A DNA stretch of 64,000 nucleotides from Sympetrum striolatum (Eukaryota; Arthropoda; Insecta; Odonata; Libellulidae): positions 2,728,001 through 2,792,000 of the forward strand of contig OX388351.1 of NCBI GenBank assembly GCA_947579665.1, written 5' to 3'. Below the pieces are notes generated by a model, which had not been told where the DNA came from, did no database searches, and saw only the letters and a program-made list of their open reading frames with translations. Shown in pieces: positions 33,930-44,919 of the stretch (its first letter is position 1; the number at the start of each line of letters is the position of its first letter). Position numbers and translations under genes: made by a program.

Positions 33930-34130
33930 CAATTTGGATCCGACCAATCAGGTGAAAGCAACTCTGATCACAGATTACCCAGATGGCAATCTTCTCAGTT
34001 CCTGCGGAGACTTGGTCTAGTGTTGTTGTTATGTCACTGTTTGTAAAAAAACCGTTAGAATTTGAATTACGCTGTGTGAAGAAAAGTAGTACAATTAACA
34101 ACCGATGTGGCCCAGATCCTTCCTGAATAG
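33930..34130 (+). other. Possible first exon with CCAAT box
   Basis: GACCAATCAGGTGAAAGC at about 33,937 lies just downstream of the duplicated G[G/C]GCGTGG boxes. The block ends CCTGAATAG followed by GTAAGTTGTTT, a near-consensus donor. It lacks convincing similarity to the TU exons. No open frame is supported on the plus strand. Confidence 0.35.
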
Positions 34131-36125
34131 GTAAGTTGTTTAAAAAAGATAAAAACATTTTTTCTTGAGATGTATATTTTGGCAATAGTTAATCTCCGAG
34201 CTATGAGCCGATGTTTTATCAATTACCGTAAGGTAGTTACAGTGTATCACCTCCGAGTTTTTGTAGAATCTCAATTAAGTTGGGGAATTGCTTTGATGAA
34301 AAACACTATTCCTAGTTATTTTTCCGTTCGTATAAAATTTCCTCAATGTATTTCGCAAAGATAATGGAATCTGGAAAGGTCACATTTCAAAAGCACCTAT
34401 TTTACAAGTTTCGTGATTGACTTTCCTGAATGAATCCTTGGAAATTGCAATTCTGTCATCGAAGACAAAAGCGCGTTAAGTTTTTTTTCTTACGGAATGG
34501 AACAGAAGAGAAAGAATTTACGTAGCCGCGATTCGAAACCGGTTCTCCAACGTTCCAGGTGTTTGTCCCGTCCGCACAGTGAGTGAGAGATCGGGGATCG
34601 AATACTGGCCTCGTTATTTAGTTCTTCGTTCATTGATTACCTAAAGTTCTCCAAATATTTTCCAAAGAATCTCTTGTATGATTATGGGAGGCTTAAATAG
34701 ACTTAGCGAAAGTCCTGTATTAAGATGTATGGAAATTGGGAGTTTGAAATTGCTCGTAGTATGGTACATTTAATCACATTAATCTTTCCGTATCGTCTCA
34801 TGTTACTTTAATGTGTACATAATTTCTTCGACTTCCCGATATTTCAGATAAATAAGTGCCACCATTGCGTAATATTAATGTGCAAGAGCGCTACATAGGT
34901 TTGCGTTCTCGTGTCCATAAGATCTACATACATTCATTTTCTCTTTAACCCTGCTTGTTTATATCGCTTTTGAACTTGGTTAATGATCTCTAAAATATAT
35001 TTAAGTGTTGATAAGTATTCTTCTGTCTTATGCACGAATATAATGTCATTATATTTTATCATAAAATGAAAGTAATATTTTCGGAAATATTTATCATTAT
35101 CTCGGGAGTTATATTTCATTGGCTTAACTAAAAATAATATTTCGATTTAACCAAAGATTTTTAATTGTAGGGCCAAGGGATGAGGTTTTGTTTGCGATAA
35201 CGGTCGTCCTCATTTGAAAATAACAATTGAAAGTCCATGCCTGCTCCGGTCAGTAAATGAATCCAATAAAATTTAATTAAAGCTTAAATGATTATTATAA
35301 GACGTGTACCATAAATCCTCATTTTCAGATATAGAAATTTAAGGATCGGAAATGTGGATTTGAATCCGTACTTCTCAGATGGTAGGCTGTTGTTCTATAT
35401 GAAATGCGCGTTCTATATTAGGGTTTGCATTTCATCTTCAAGTAATTTTAAGATCATTACTTCAATAAATTATTTGAATTTAGTTTTTTCTTTTCTGGGT
35501 TTTTTGAGGCAATTCACATAACGGCAATTCTCGTTTGAATTTAAATGGAGGTAGTCAACTGAATTTTTTCGTAACGTGACCTGCTTACATAGATTATGTT
35601 AGAATACTTGAGCCTATTTAAGAATGAATAGTAAATTTTGGTGTTTAATATTTCAGAATCCAATATTTATGTTATATTTTCTGCCATTTCTTTACATTTG
35701 CGTCCAACATAAGTCCGTCCTTCAGCTTTCTAATTTGTTTACATAATCATGCTTTCTTCTGCTTAAATGAATTCTATAAGAATTTACCATTCCTTTTTTC
35801 TAATTAATAAGTTAATTAAAAAGCTACATCTTTGTCTAAGAAGTCAGTCAGCATTATCCAATTTCGTAAAGCTAAGGCAATACTTTCTGTAATTTTTAAC
35901 TTGGCACCGAAAATTATTTCTTTGGTAATTTTTTAAATTTTGCAGCTATTTTTATCTACAATTAGATATCCTTGAAAATAGTGTACCGGAATTTTTGTTT
36001 TCAAATGACGAATATCATTTTAAATTAACGGTAAAAGTTAAAGCCTGACCATGTCCGCAGAATAAAGTATCAACCTGCAGTAATGTAATTAAAATTGTTT
36101 AATTTGGTGTTTCTTTTTTTCTAGG
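34131..36125. other. No gene recognised; tRNA-like scrap near 34.54 kb
   Basis: Near 34,530-34,600 the text GATTCGAAACCGGTTC followed by CGGGGATCGAATACTGG contains two degenerate B-box-like motifs. This may be a SINE remnant. The remainder is AT-rich with nothing recognised. Confidence 0.35.
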
Positions 36126-36222
36126 AAAATGAATTTGCTTTCATTTTGGCGTCACTCGTTTCAAAATCGCCACGAAAAGCATCGAAGAGGCGCTGGGCAA
36201 CGTTCCACCGGATCTCCAACTT
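36126..36222 (+). other. Exon-like block with consensus splice sites
   Basis: TTCTTTTTTTCTAG precedes and GTAAGCTGAAAC follows a 97 bp GC-richer block. Two frames are open throughout: one starts with ATG (MNLLSFWRHSFQ), the other reads ENEFAFILASLVSKS and KRRWATFHRISNF. Strong signals and raised GC content suggest a real exon. The gene it belongs to cannot be named. Confidence 0.45.
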
Positions 36223-38024
36223 TGGTAAGCTGAAACTAATTATTTTGCTTTCATAATATTCAGCTTATATCTCACGTGTATTGTTTTCATCGAACGTTTC
36301 TGTTTTTCGTGCATTTAATTATACTAGACTTGGTGTGAATTAGCTCATGTATTTCCAATAACAAAGAAGATCATTGTTGAAATCATTGATTACCTGCTTC
36401 AAATAATTGATATTGTGTATAGATAGTGCAGCAAGATTAATCCCAAAATCCATTTAAATAAAAAAAATTAATATCGCATCGAATTATCCATTCTCGAGAC
36501 AGTTTTTATACGTTAAGTAAAATATCAGCCCTTTCATTATGCATCAAGAATCAGTTTGCACGTTTCATAGATCATACCAATTCGATATTAACAGTCTTTT
36601 CCTATTTGTATTTGTTCTGTGTGGACCATTATGAGGATAAACTCTGGATAATATCGAGAACCAAATGTATACATTATAAGACAATTGTTTGCTTTCTTAT
36701 TTCCCATAGATAGAATATTTTTCGCATATTAGAACAAGCATCTGTCTTACTGTTTATTTCAGATGCATATCCGTTAGAACTCAATTTCATAACTAAAAAT
36801 TATTTAAATACATTCTCAATGCCAATGAGGAGCCAATGTGGTAAGACTACAAAAATTCTAATCTAGTTAAATAAATTTTATTTTCCTTAATTTACCAATT
36901 TACGTTAGCTTTGATGCATCGTTCGTCACAGACATGCGCTTTCCTTGCTATTAGTCTAACGATGGGCGAGCTGTAGCAATAGAAGTTTACTTTTATTTTG
37001 TAGCGTATGTTTGCAAATATTTGATTAGATTTTCCAAAAGCCGACTGACATTTTTCTTCTTCATTTCCGTTAGCATACGCAAATATTTCAGTCTGACCCG
37101 ATATAGAGTTCCGACATCCGATTCTTTTATCACCGTTTCTATGTCTAAGTATTGCTTTCCTTACCTCAGTTCGCAATATAAGGACTTATAATCAATTCTT
37201 TTCAAATCAAATTTCCTAATTCATAAAATACAATAATCCTTTCTACAGTATCGGTTACACCATTTTGCCATAGATCAACTTGCGATTCCTGAATTAACGA
37301 ATAAAACCTGCCCGAAAACAAATGACAGTCAAAGGCAGAACAAAAGAAGCTAGTCTTTAAGCATTCGGCTGTGCTTTTGAAGTTCATCATGTAACGTTTT
37401 GAAGCAACATATATTTTGAACCTGTTGTAAGCAAATCAATAAGTTTTACCATTACCTTTGCTGCAAATTTTCTTTAGAGAAGCTGTATAATTATCATTTG
37501 CTTCTAAGTCTATTACAGTTTTTCAATGTATTTTATTGTAAAGATGGTAGTGATTGAATTTCAAGATTTAGCCGATGCTTAAAATTAAGATAGTGTTCAG
37601 TTAGTTGGTTCTACATTGCAGTTTTTAGCTAACGAGGGCCAGTTTGTTGATCTGTATCTTATTTTCAACATATATTAAAAATTATTGCCATTGCATTTAT
37701 CATTTTTATCGAATTCACTTCAGGCGGCATGATTCGTAGAAACAACTTCAAATTTTTTTGAAAATAGGAATCATTTTGTCATTTTTGATGGATCAAATTG
37801 GTTGGTTTGTTGGTTGAGAGGCATAGGGACATTTTGTGCGACGAGGAAAAGTTTCACGCCGCATTAATTCTTCTTTATCGGTTACAATAATGCTCACTTT
37901 TGATCTTTAAAATTACAATTCATAGCTTGACTGCATGTTACTTATGAGTCATTGGCTTGCATCTCCAGGTTTAGGTATTTGAGATGTTATCCAACGTAAA
38001 TTCTAGAATAAATTCGTAAAATAT
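36223..38024. other. No gene recognised
   Basis: A minus-strand frame of 94 codons (36,892-37,176) and one of 62 codons (37,202-37,390) have ordinary composition, no recognised motif, and no clear exon signals except a GTAAGG donor on the minus strand near 37,140. Nothing else was recognised. Confidence 0.35.
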
Positions 38025-38039
38025 GGACCTCGAATTCAA

Positions 38040-38061
38040 CCAATCACAGAGCTGTGATTGG
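38040..38061. promoter_or_regulatory. Back-to-back CCAAT boxes
   Basis: CCAATCACAG, two bases, then CTGTGATTGG: a near-perfect palindrome that places two CCAAT cores divergently. The plus-strand half resembles the TU3 start region (GACCAATCACAGTGCAG). Another CCAATC on the minus strand lies near 38,098-38,103. The position mirrors the TU3 CCAAT about the 43.7 kb axis. Confidence 0.5.
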
Positions 38062-38499
38062 TACAGCTCTGTAAGACTTTACTATTCCGGATATCTGATT
38101 GGACCGGTATTGTTTTCCTTCCATCTCTACTAGCTTCTGTGCAACACTGCGAGCATTACGTACATCGAAGCCCTCGGTTGGGAATCTCTTAAGAATAGAA
38201 GAACTGAGTTTAGTAAAAAAGAATTCGAGAAGTTGATGCACACGACAAAATACCCGAAATCGTAGTTCCAGCTCTCAACAAACGCGATTTCTGCTTCCAG
38301 ACACTAAAATGATCCAGGAACAGATGGACTATATCTTTCACTTTTTCTGGATAGTATAAGGTGCACTAAAAAAAATATTTTGGTAGTTCGGTGTCTCACA
38401 CCTGCGCCTTCTGGCGGTTAGCGGGGTATTAATGATAATGTATATACACTTTCCCTTTTCTACGTTATCCTCCTCTTTGGTGAGAAAAATTGAAAGTTG

Positions 38500-38855
38500 T
38501 TTATACACGAGCAACGAGAATTCTCGAAGTCCAAGGACTTTTGGCTCTCTCTTTCTATTGCTATCTCTCCTAAAAAATGCGAGTAATTCTCCGAAAGGAC
38601 ATGTGTTAGACTCAGTTTGGGACTCAAACGACCTTCAACTCTTTCAATTCAATATTTCTGTAAGGAGTGAAGGTGTTTACGATGTATGAATTCTAGAACT
38701 CCGTTTGCAGTTTTGCTTTCCCTTTCCTTTGTATTCTCGGAAACATTATTCCAAAAAAATGAGAGTCATATTCCGCAGATATATGCGTAAAACCCGGTTC
38801 GGGATCTCTAACTACCTTTCATTTTTCTGCCTATGATTTTGAAGTTCTAGGTCGT
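38500..38855 (+). repeat. Two diverged tandem units of about 170 bp
   Basis: Units starting GAATTCTCGAAGTCC (38,519) and GAATTCTAGAACTCC (38,688) share order of features: a pyrimidine-rich part, AAAAAATGAGAGT-like text, and a B-box-like motif (CAGTTTGGGACTC near 38,612; CCGGTTCGGGATC near 38,793). Unit length and the B-box-like motif recall the T-arm modules at 4.9 and 11.4 kb, but no longer homology was confirmed. An 85-codon frame over the first unit is treated as chance. Confidence 0.5.
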
Positions 38856-40054
38856 GGTTGATTTACCTTGAATAAAATAGGAGACTTAAATGATTTTTCC
38901 CGCTTTTTTATCGCCTCGTCCACAATTACAAGAAGTAGCAATAATGTTTAGATTATAAGATTACTATTAATTCTTAAGATTTGCACTAGGTTAAATGAAT
39001 TGTCTGGCCCTTTAGAATGATTATACTTATAAACGATTTGTAGCCTATCTTCCTACAATGTTTTCGCTTACTTATGCGGCGTATGCAGTATAAGAAAGTA
39101 ATAACATATCTAAATTATTACATAAGCACTGAAGCATAATACTGTTGTCAGACCTGATTTATCTTGCAACTCATAAAGTAGAAGAATATAATTTTTGGAT
39201 AATAATTGAGGCTTGTTGGTTTTATGAAGAGGATAAAATAGTCGTAGAATAAATCGGTGGAATCCTATTGAACATTGTCACTGCGCAGCCATACAAAGAG
39301 GAGGAGCTTCAGAGGATGGAGGCATCTGTTATCAGGCATAGTATTTGATGCTATTGATGTACTATTATTATCATGCTGCCTAAAAATTGATTTTAATGTA
39401 GGTTACGTTAATGAGATATATTACCCTTCAAATATATATTCCATTCACAGAGATAGTCATCGTGATTCAGGCCCCGTGTTACATCCGATGTTCAGCCGAT
39501 ATTCCTAAAATGGCAGAGCGTACGAAAAAGAACAATGCAATTTATTCTACGGAATCAAAGCCGCGAAAAACGATAAAGTATTCATTTCAATCTACAATTT
39601 CTATTGCCTTATAAAAAATATTTGACCTGACTTTCGTCAGCTCATAAAAAAGATCTTTCGTTTAAAATTTTTATTAATGTAGTACGGTGTATTTTATTTA
39701 ACAATGTTCATAAGATTAAGTAAATACTAAACATAAGTCAACCATTTTTCGGCAAAAGAAGGAAAATGTATTGCTATGAAGCCCATTGGAATCGGCAACA
39801 TTTTATCTAATTATTAAAGGAAATTGACTTTTTCAATAAGGAATTTAAGCATCCCGTAATCACTTGACAGGAAGAACACGAAGTGAAGCAGAGGAAACGA
39901 CAATGTAGGACCCATATTCAAAATAACTAGTAAATAACCCATTAAAATAGCAGGGAATATTTCTATGATACTAAGATAAATGTGCATTCATTATCTCACA
40001 CATATTTTTCTTATATTTTGTCTTTCATGAATATATTCCTATATTGCAATAAAG

Positions 40055-40143
40055 GAAGACTCATTCACCTCCAAACATTAAACACCTAATAAAGATAAAA
40101 AAGAAGGAGCTGACAAATTGAAAGCAAAAACTGCAATGTACAA
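40055..40143 (+). other. TU2 exon module a (89 bp)
   Basis: The context is GCAATAAAG before and GTAAATATTG after. It begins GAAGACTCATTCACC, matching module b (GTCAACTCATTCGTC). The frame corresponding to the open frame of module b contains a stop. Tandem duplication with module b spans about 228 bp including intron. Confidence 0.45.
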
Positions 40144-40281
40144 GTAAATATTGTACTTGTACTGCTGAAAAAAATGTTTCCACACCATAAGAGGTAACTG
40201 ATATTTGATATTATTCCTTTTTCTTGGAATTACATTTTTCCAAATTTTTTTCTTTCATTAATTACTCCTTGTTTTTTGCAG

Positions 40282-40372
40282 GGGTCAACTCATTCGTCTC
40301 CACACAACAGAGAAGGAATATGGATGAAAAAGTATTTTCTAAGCAAGGGAGAAACTGAATTCCAAAGGAGAA
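40282..40372 (+). other. TU2 exon module b (91 bp)
   Basis: A strong acceptor, CTTGTTTTTTGCAG, precedes it and the donor GTAAATATTG follows. One frame is open throughout (STHSSPHNREGIWMKKYF, then SKGETEFQRR). Its end, GAAACTGAATTCCAAAGG, resembles the ends of TU1 modules (GAAACCGAATAAAG). Product unknown. Confidence 0.5.
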
Positions 40373-41224
40373 GTAAATATTGAACTTTTATGGTTGAATA
40401 TAAATTGTTTACTCTAAATTAGAGGTAACAGATCTTTGCTATTTTTGAATAATCTTAGAATTATATTTTTCTTTCTTCTTCTTCTTGTTTTTCGTTTATC
40501 GCATTCATTAAATTTATGAATGTCAACGGATTTCCCTCATGTTAGATTTACTTTCAACTTAAATAAATCATATTTTTGCAATATTTTGTAAGTTTCTGGC
40601 TGAAACGGCAGTATTATTTTACATTTTTTTGTTGCATGAAATACTTCTTAGTATTTTAACTCCTCATAATTGTTTCGAATATTTCTCAGTTTTCCTCAAA
40701 AATGCTGTTTTTAGCATTGCAAATTAATTTTGGTAAAAAAGGTGTCGAAGTAACTTTTGTAGAAACTAACATTCATTCGGGAGCATCGTCAAGAATTAAA
40801 GCTTCTTATTTCTTCGTGAACTTCATCGAAAATAAATATCAAAGAATTAACTTCCAAACGGGTATTAAAATACTTTTATTTTCTCCTATTTTGTTAGCAC
40901 AATGCAGGCATATCAAAAGTAGGATCGAGGCTTCACTAAATTTCAATAGCTTCAACTCTCATAATTTTCAACCTCAGTCATTGTTCCGTACCATTTTCAG
41001 CATCAGCCCTTTTCACAAATTCAAGGTCTTCTATTCGTCAATGATCTCTGAAAATCTTAACATCTTTACTTAAGTTTATAACGATATTGTTTCACAAGTG
41101 CTTAGTGAAGCAACGGTGTGAGATTAATCATGCATTACCTCCTTTCTTAGCTAATGCGAGTACTGTTTTATAAATGCTTAGGTAATGCCTCATAGAAAAA
41201 ATTCGGGTAGCAAATAAAATCTCA

Positions 41225-41345
41225 GCAGCCCTGAGGAGGATGGCAGAGTCGGCCGTCGAAACGTTGGCGATATGTTCACCGGAATCCACCTGGATGATTA
41301 CCCGAGAGCTTTCAACCCAAGCTAATCACCAGGAAAGACTCATGT
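41225..41345 (+). mobile_element. Possible retroelement 3'-end scrap
   Basis: The phrase CTGAGGAGGATGGCAGAGTC followed by GGCCGTCGAAACG resembles the 3' ends of Penelope-like and related elements, where a CCTGA-GA-G motif precedes GTCGAAACG. It is more GC-rich than its flanks and lies inside an 86-codon frame (41,240-41,500) that has no recognised domain. Assignment is tentative. Confidence 0.35.
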
Positions 41346-42346
41346 CTTTTCATTCGGGTAGCATACTTGCATTTTTTCTCATATTTAGTAAATTTAAGAT
41401 GGATGGAATCCTTTTAGTTAACGCAATTTTGGACTACTTAACGTTTTATAAAACGTTGCTGAATAACAATTATTTATTACTCAAAAATATGAATCCATAA
41501 ATTCTACGAAGGATTTTTAGATGCTAAATTTCGTTTTAACTGCGGATCTATTAGTTTCAAGGACTCAATTTCTTTGGAAATCAACGATTGTAATCAGTAT
41601 ACACAATTAAAATCAAATTTGTATACATATAAATCCTGTTTCGGTAACTTCTGTAATACTCTCTCATTTATCGGTTGTTGATTTTTTCTTCGAAATCAGA
41701 GTAAATAGGAATAGAAATGAAAGTAAGTTTCATTTGATATTCGACTGTCCCATAGTTTACGATGCACACCTAGGAATTCTAACGTAGGAATCATGATTAA
41801 CAATTGTGTTCTTTACTTGTTAGTTAGCATTATTTCGGGAATCAATCAATCCATCCACTGTCCTTTTAAGATAGATATGCTTTCTCAAAGTTAATGCAGT
41901 TTTAAACTGCTTGGCGTTTTACATTTGCGTCTTGAAACAATTTTCAACTTAGACATGTTACGTCACAGAAACGATGAAGGTGATTTAATTCGTTAATATC
42001 CATCTTTATTGAGACTTTTCCAGCTTCAATGATTGCAATTTAGAACATCCGCAAGAATACTAACCATTCATCATTCTATTTCACAAGCTTTAGGTATTTT
42101 TAAGATTGCAAAATATCCCTCTTAGATTCTTTAGTCCTTTTGGTGAAGGAAATTTTCTTATATTTTTAAGAACATGGTTTAATTAATATATTGTGGGCTA
42201 CAAGACAGTGAAAAGGAAGCCTAGTAACTACACTACTGAACTTCCTTTCAGGACAAAACAAAACTGAATTTGTTACAAAAAATTCGCTCATTATAGATGT
42301 CTCTATCGTTTACTTTTTCATATAACTTTCACTGCAAACACCTTTA

Positions 42347-42600
42347 ACTCTTATTCGTTTCGCTTAAACACGCTTATTATTATTTAATGAGATTTTATAC
42401 AATGTTATTCCTTAGTTTGGGTCAATACATGTAGCGTTATTGAGAATATTTAATAAAGTTATTTTAATTAATTTGCCTCGAGGAGCAGAGTATGAAGTCG
42501 TCTTCAGGGGAATACATTGGCGGACCGGAGGAGGGAAGGCATCGAGTGTTTGGTGGGGTTGGCGTCGGGATGAATGAAAACCGGAAAAGAATAAAATAAA
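42347..42600 (+). other. TU2 marker segment and terminal exon-like block
   Basis: The text TTCGTTTCGCTTAAACACGC matches the minus strand of TU1 (20,780-20,817) and, more weakly, TU3 (45,205-45,240). About 100 bases later a GC-rich block begins (GAGGAGCAGAGTATGAAGTC) and includes GGCGTCGGGATGAATGAAAA and CCGGAAAAGAATAAA, which align with the TU1 and TU3 terminal blocks. Confidence 0.55.
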
Positions 42601-43049
42601 AAATACTAGAGAAATGCAAAAAGTGACTTAGAAAGTGTTGTAGATCCGTGATTTCAACATCCCAAACGTTTGATTTTATTCTTAAATATTAATGGAATCA
42701 CCTTTTAAAATCTTCACTAAACTTATTTCTCTTCATAGTGATTTTTAACTATTTTTAACTTTTAATATTCTATCTGAATCGCACTGATGCACGTTAAATA
42801 AATGTAATATTTATTGTTAATATTATGTTCTTATTTACCTATTATATGTTTTTTGCATATTTAATGATTGTATTTATGTCAACGCATATTATAATTATTA
42901 TGTATAATTTTTCTATCTTACCAATCTATCCGATACTTTGAATCCAACTTTGGAATATGCTATTTTATATATTTATGTCACTTTTATGTAATGCAATTAT
43001 ATCTATATAAATATTTCACGTATACATGTACAATAAACAAAAGTGTGTT

Positions 43050-43140
43050 GGGCCATACGCTCTTATCCGCCCTAGGTTAAATAAATAAAAGTCAACTCGG
43101 GTGATTTCTTTGGGAGAGATCCTACCAGTGGCGCCCACTC
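43050..43140 (+). other. TU2 3' segment with AATAAA-type signals
   Basis: The phrase GGCCATACGCTCTTATCCGC leads to CCTAGGTTAAATAAATAAAA and GTCAACTCGGGTG. TU1 has GGCCTCACCTTCCGCCGACA leading to TAAATAAATAAGGGTCAAGT. A second shortened copy lies at 43,207-43,240 (GGTTAAATAAATAAAAGTCT). These may be polyadenylation regions. Similar sequence also occurs at the 3' ends of some non-LTR retrotransposons, an alternative origin. Confidence 0.5.
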
Positions 43141-43229
43141 TGTCCATGCTATTACCCTGTGGCCTCCCGCCCCCTTCCCAACCCCTTGTGCCCTCCTCCC
43201 ACTTCCCTAAACAGGTTAAATAAATAAAA

Positions 43230-43620
43230 GTCTACTCTGGGGAATTCGTAGGGAAAAGTGTCTGAGGGCATCGGGGGATAGCGTTCTGTGAGGTCGTTGG
43301 GTAAACGTTTACGGGGAAGGTGTAATGGGAGGTCGTCGGTGGAAAGCTTCCGGGTAAGGCGTCGTAGGTGTGCCTCGTGGTTGAGCGTCGTTGTAAGGTC
43401 GTTGATGTTAAGATGTTGGGATAGGGAAGTGAGAGGGATGCTTCAGGCGTTGGGATGTTGGAGGGAAGGCGCAGGATTAGGGCACTGGAAAGGTGCGTGC
43501 CGGGGGTAGGAAAATGGGGGAAAGGAGCAGAGGATAGGGAGTGGGAAGGGTGAGTGCAGGGTTATGGTGTGAGGAGGGAGTGAGCAGTGTAGGGTGTGGG
43601 ATGGGTGAGTGTAGGGAAGT
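43230..43620 (+). repeat. G-rich low-complexity tail of TU2
   Basis: The plus strand is strongly G-rich with repeated GGGAAGG, GGGTGAGTG and GGCGTCG phrases and many runs of three to five Gs. At about 43,621 the skew flips to C-rich. Frames of 73 and 84 codons here are products of the biased composition. Confidence 0.75.
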
Positions 43621-44250
43621 CCCGTGGCGTCGTACCACGATCTCCCTCGATGTCATCCCGGGAAACCGTCCGCAAAGTCCAGGGAAACCGTCCCGCGATA
43701 TCCCACTGCGCCTTCCCTCACGTCCCGCGATGCTGTCCCGCGACGCCGTCCCGCGCTGCCCCGCGACGCTGTCCCGAGACGCCTTCCGGCCTTGACCCGC
43801 AGCAATCTACTCCATCTCCCTGCAGAATACCCACGTCGGACGCCATTCCTTCCATCCTTGCCCCGACGCGCTCCAACTACGCCCTGCGTTAATTCCCTCT
43901 ACGCCGCCCACTGATATGTGTGGAGTAGACGCCGCGCCGCCCACTGATATCCTCCCCTCAAAGCCACCTCTCTACGAAATTCCCGGACAACCTACCTCAG
44001 ACGCACACCCTCTGATTCCAAAAGCCCAAAGCCAACTCTCCCAACGCCCTCCTTCCAATCACCTCCCCTGACCCCCTACCCATGCGCCCTAACTCCAGAC
44101 TACCTCCCTTGGCAAACGTCACAGGATGTTTCCCTACGTTGCCCTCCCCTCGATGTCCCCATCGGACGCCTTCCCCCGAAGACCTCCCCGTTTGCATTCC
44201 CCCCAAGCTTAACTCGACGCTTTCCCAGTAGCCCACCCCTTACACCCAGA
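43621..44250 (-). repeat. C-rich (plus) / G-rich (minus) tail of TU3
   Basis: The plus strand carries repeated CCGTCCCGCG, CGACGC and CCTCCCC phrases, the complement of the type of sequence in the TU2 tail. Part (43,640-43,800) is a degenerate tandem repeat of CCCGCGACGCCGTCC-like units. Three overlapping plus-strand frames of 84-98 codons (43,541-43,914) reflect lack of stops in GC-rich repeats and are not supported as genes. Confidence 0.75.
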
Positions 44251-44799
44251 GTTTGCCCTCCTTAACTTTTAATTATTTTGCCTGGAGCAGATGAGGCATT
44301 TAGCCACTCTGCTCTCCCAGGTTACTCCCGGGTACTACTAGCCCGGTTTTTCTTTGTTGAGCAAAATACAAAATTAATACATTGATATTATATATATAAA
44401 TAATTACATACACAAATAATCACCTTACATTACAATAACAGAAATAGATAATAATGATGAAATATTCATGTATAGAATAAAGATTCCAAATTCCTTAAGA
44501 ATTGGAAAGATAGGAGAAATATATAATTATTAATAATATGCGTAAATACAGAAAGGAGTAACTTAATTGAAAATGGAATAAACACTGAATAGGTACATGG
44601 AATATAACAATAAATGGTTATTTTACGTGCATCACAATGAGTCACATAGAAGAACAAACTTAAAAATGGTTTAAATAATATAAATAGAAATAACTGTTCT
44701 GAAATTGAACTGTTCAAAAGGTGATTCAATAAATAGTTAAGGGAACAAATTAAATTCACGGTTCACTTTCACTTCACTTCATAAGCCACGTATTTTATT

Positions 44800-44919
44800 C
44801 CTCAAGGAAGTCTTCATTTTGTTCTTCCCCGGTTAAAGTTCATCCCGTTGCAGTTAGTCGACGCCATCCCTCGTCGGATCTCTGAGCGCAGTCTCCTGAA
44901 GAAGTCCTCCAACGCCGTT
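44800..44919 (-). other. TU3 terminal exon-like block
   Basis: The acceptor-like TTATTTTGCTTTGAAG is followed by AACGGCGTTGGAGGACTTCT and GATGGCGTCGAC, then TTTAACCGGGGAAGAACAAA. It corresponds to 20,474-20,340 in TU1, where TTATTTTCCTCGAAG precedes GAATGCGTCGGGG. Confidence 0.5.

Larger units (their letters stand above)
38025..43620 (+). other. Candidate spliced transcription unit TU2 (inverted relative to TU1 and TU3)
   Basis: A 5.6 kb plus-strand unit inferred from mirror-image homology with TU3. It has a CCAAT region at 38,040, exon modules at 40,055-40,143 and 40,282-40,372, a shared segment at 41,620-41,830 (GTCCCATAGTTTACGA), a marker at 42,347-42,385 (TTCGTTTCGCTTAAACACGC), a terminal block at about 42,483-42,600, AATAAATAAAAGTC phrases at 43,080 and 43,213, and a G-rich tail. 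Matched TU2-TU3 pairs share a midpoint near 43.7 kb. The unit is intact in outline but has no recognised product. Confidence 0.5.

Noticed and set aside
36892..37176. 94-codon minus-strand frame
   Set aside because: A repeated IFA-type phrase looked interesting, but no family, splice acceptor or paralogue was found.
43541..43914. Three overlapping plus-strand frames of 84-98 codons in the GC-rich island
   Set aside because: Stop codons are rare in C-rich tandem repeats. The frames overlap each other and have repetitive Pro/Arg/Ser composition with no domain.
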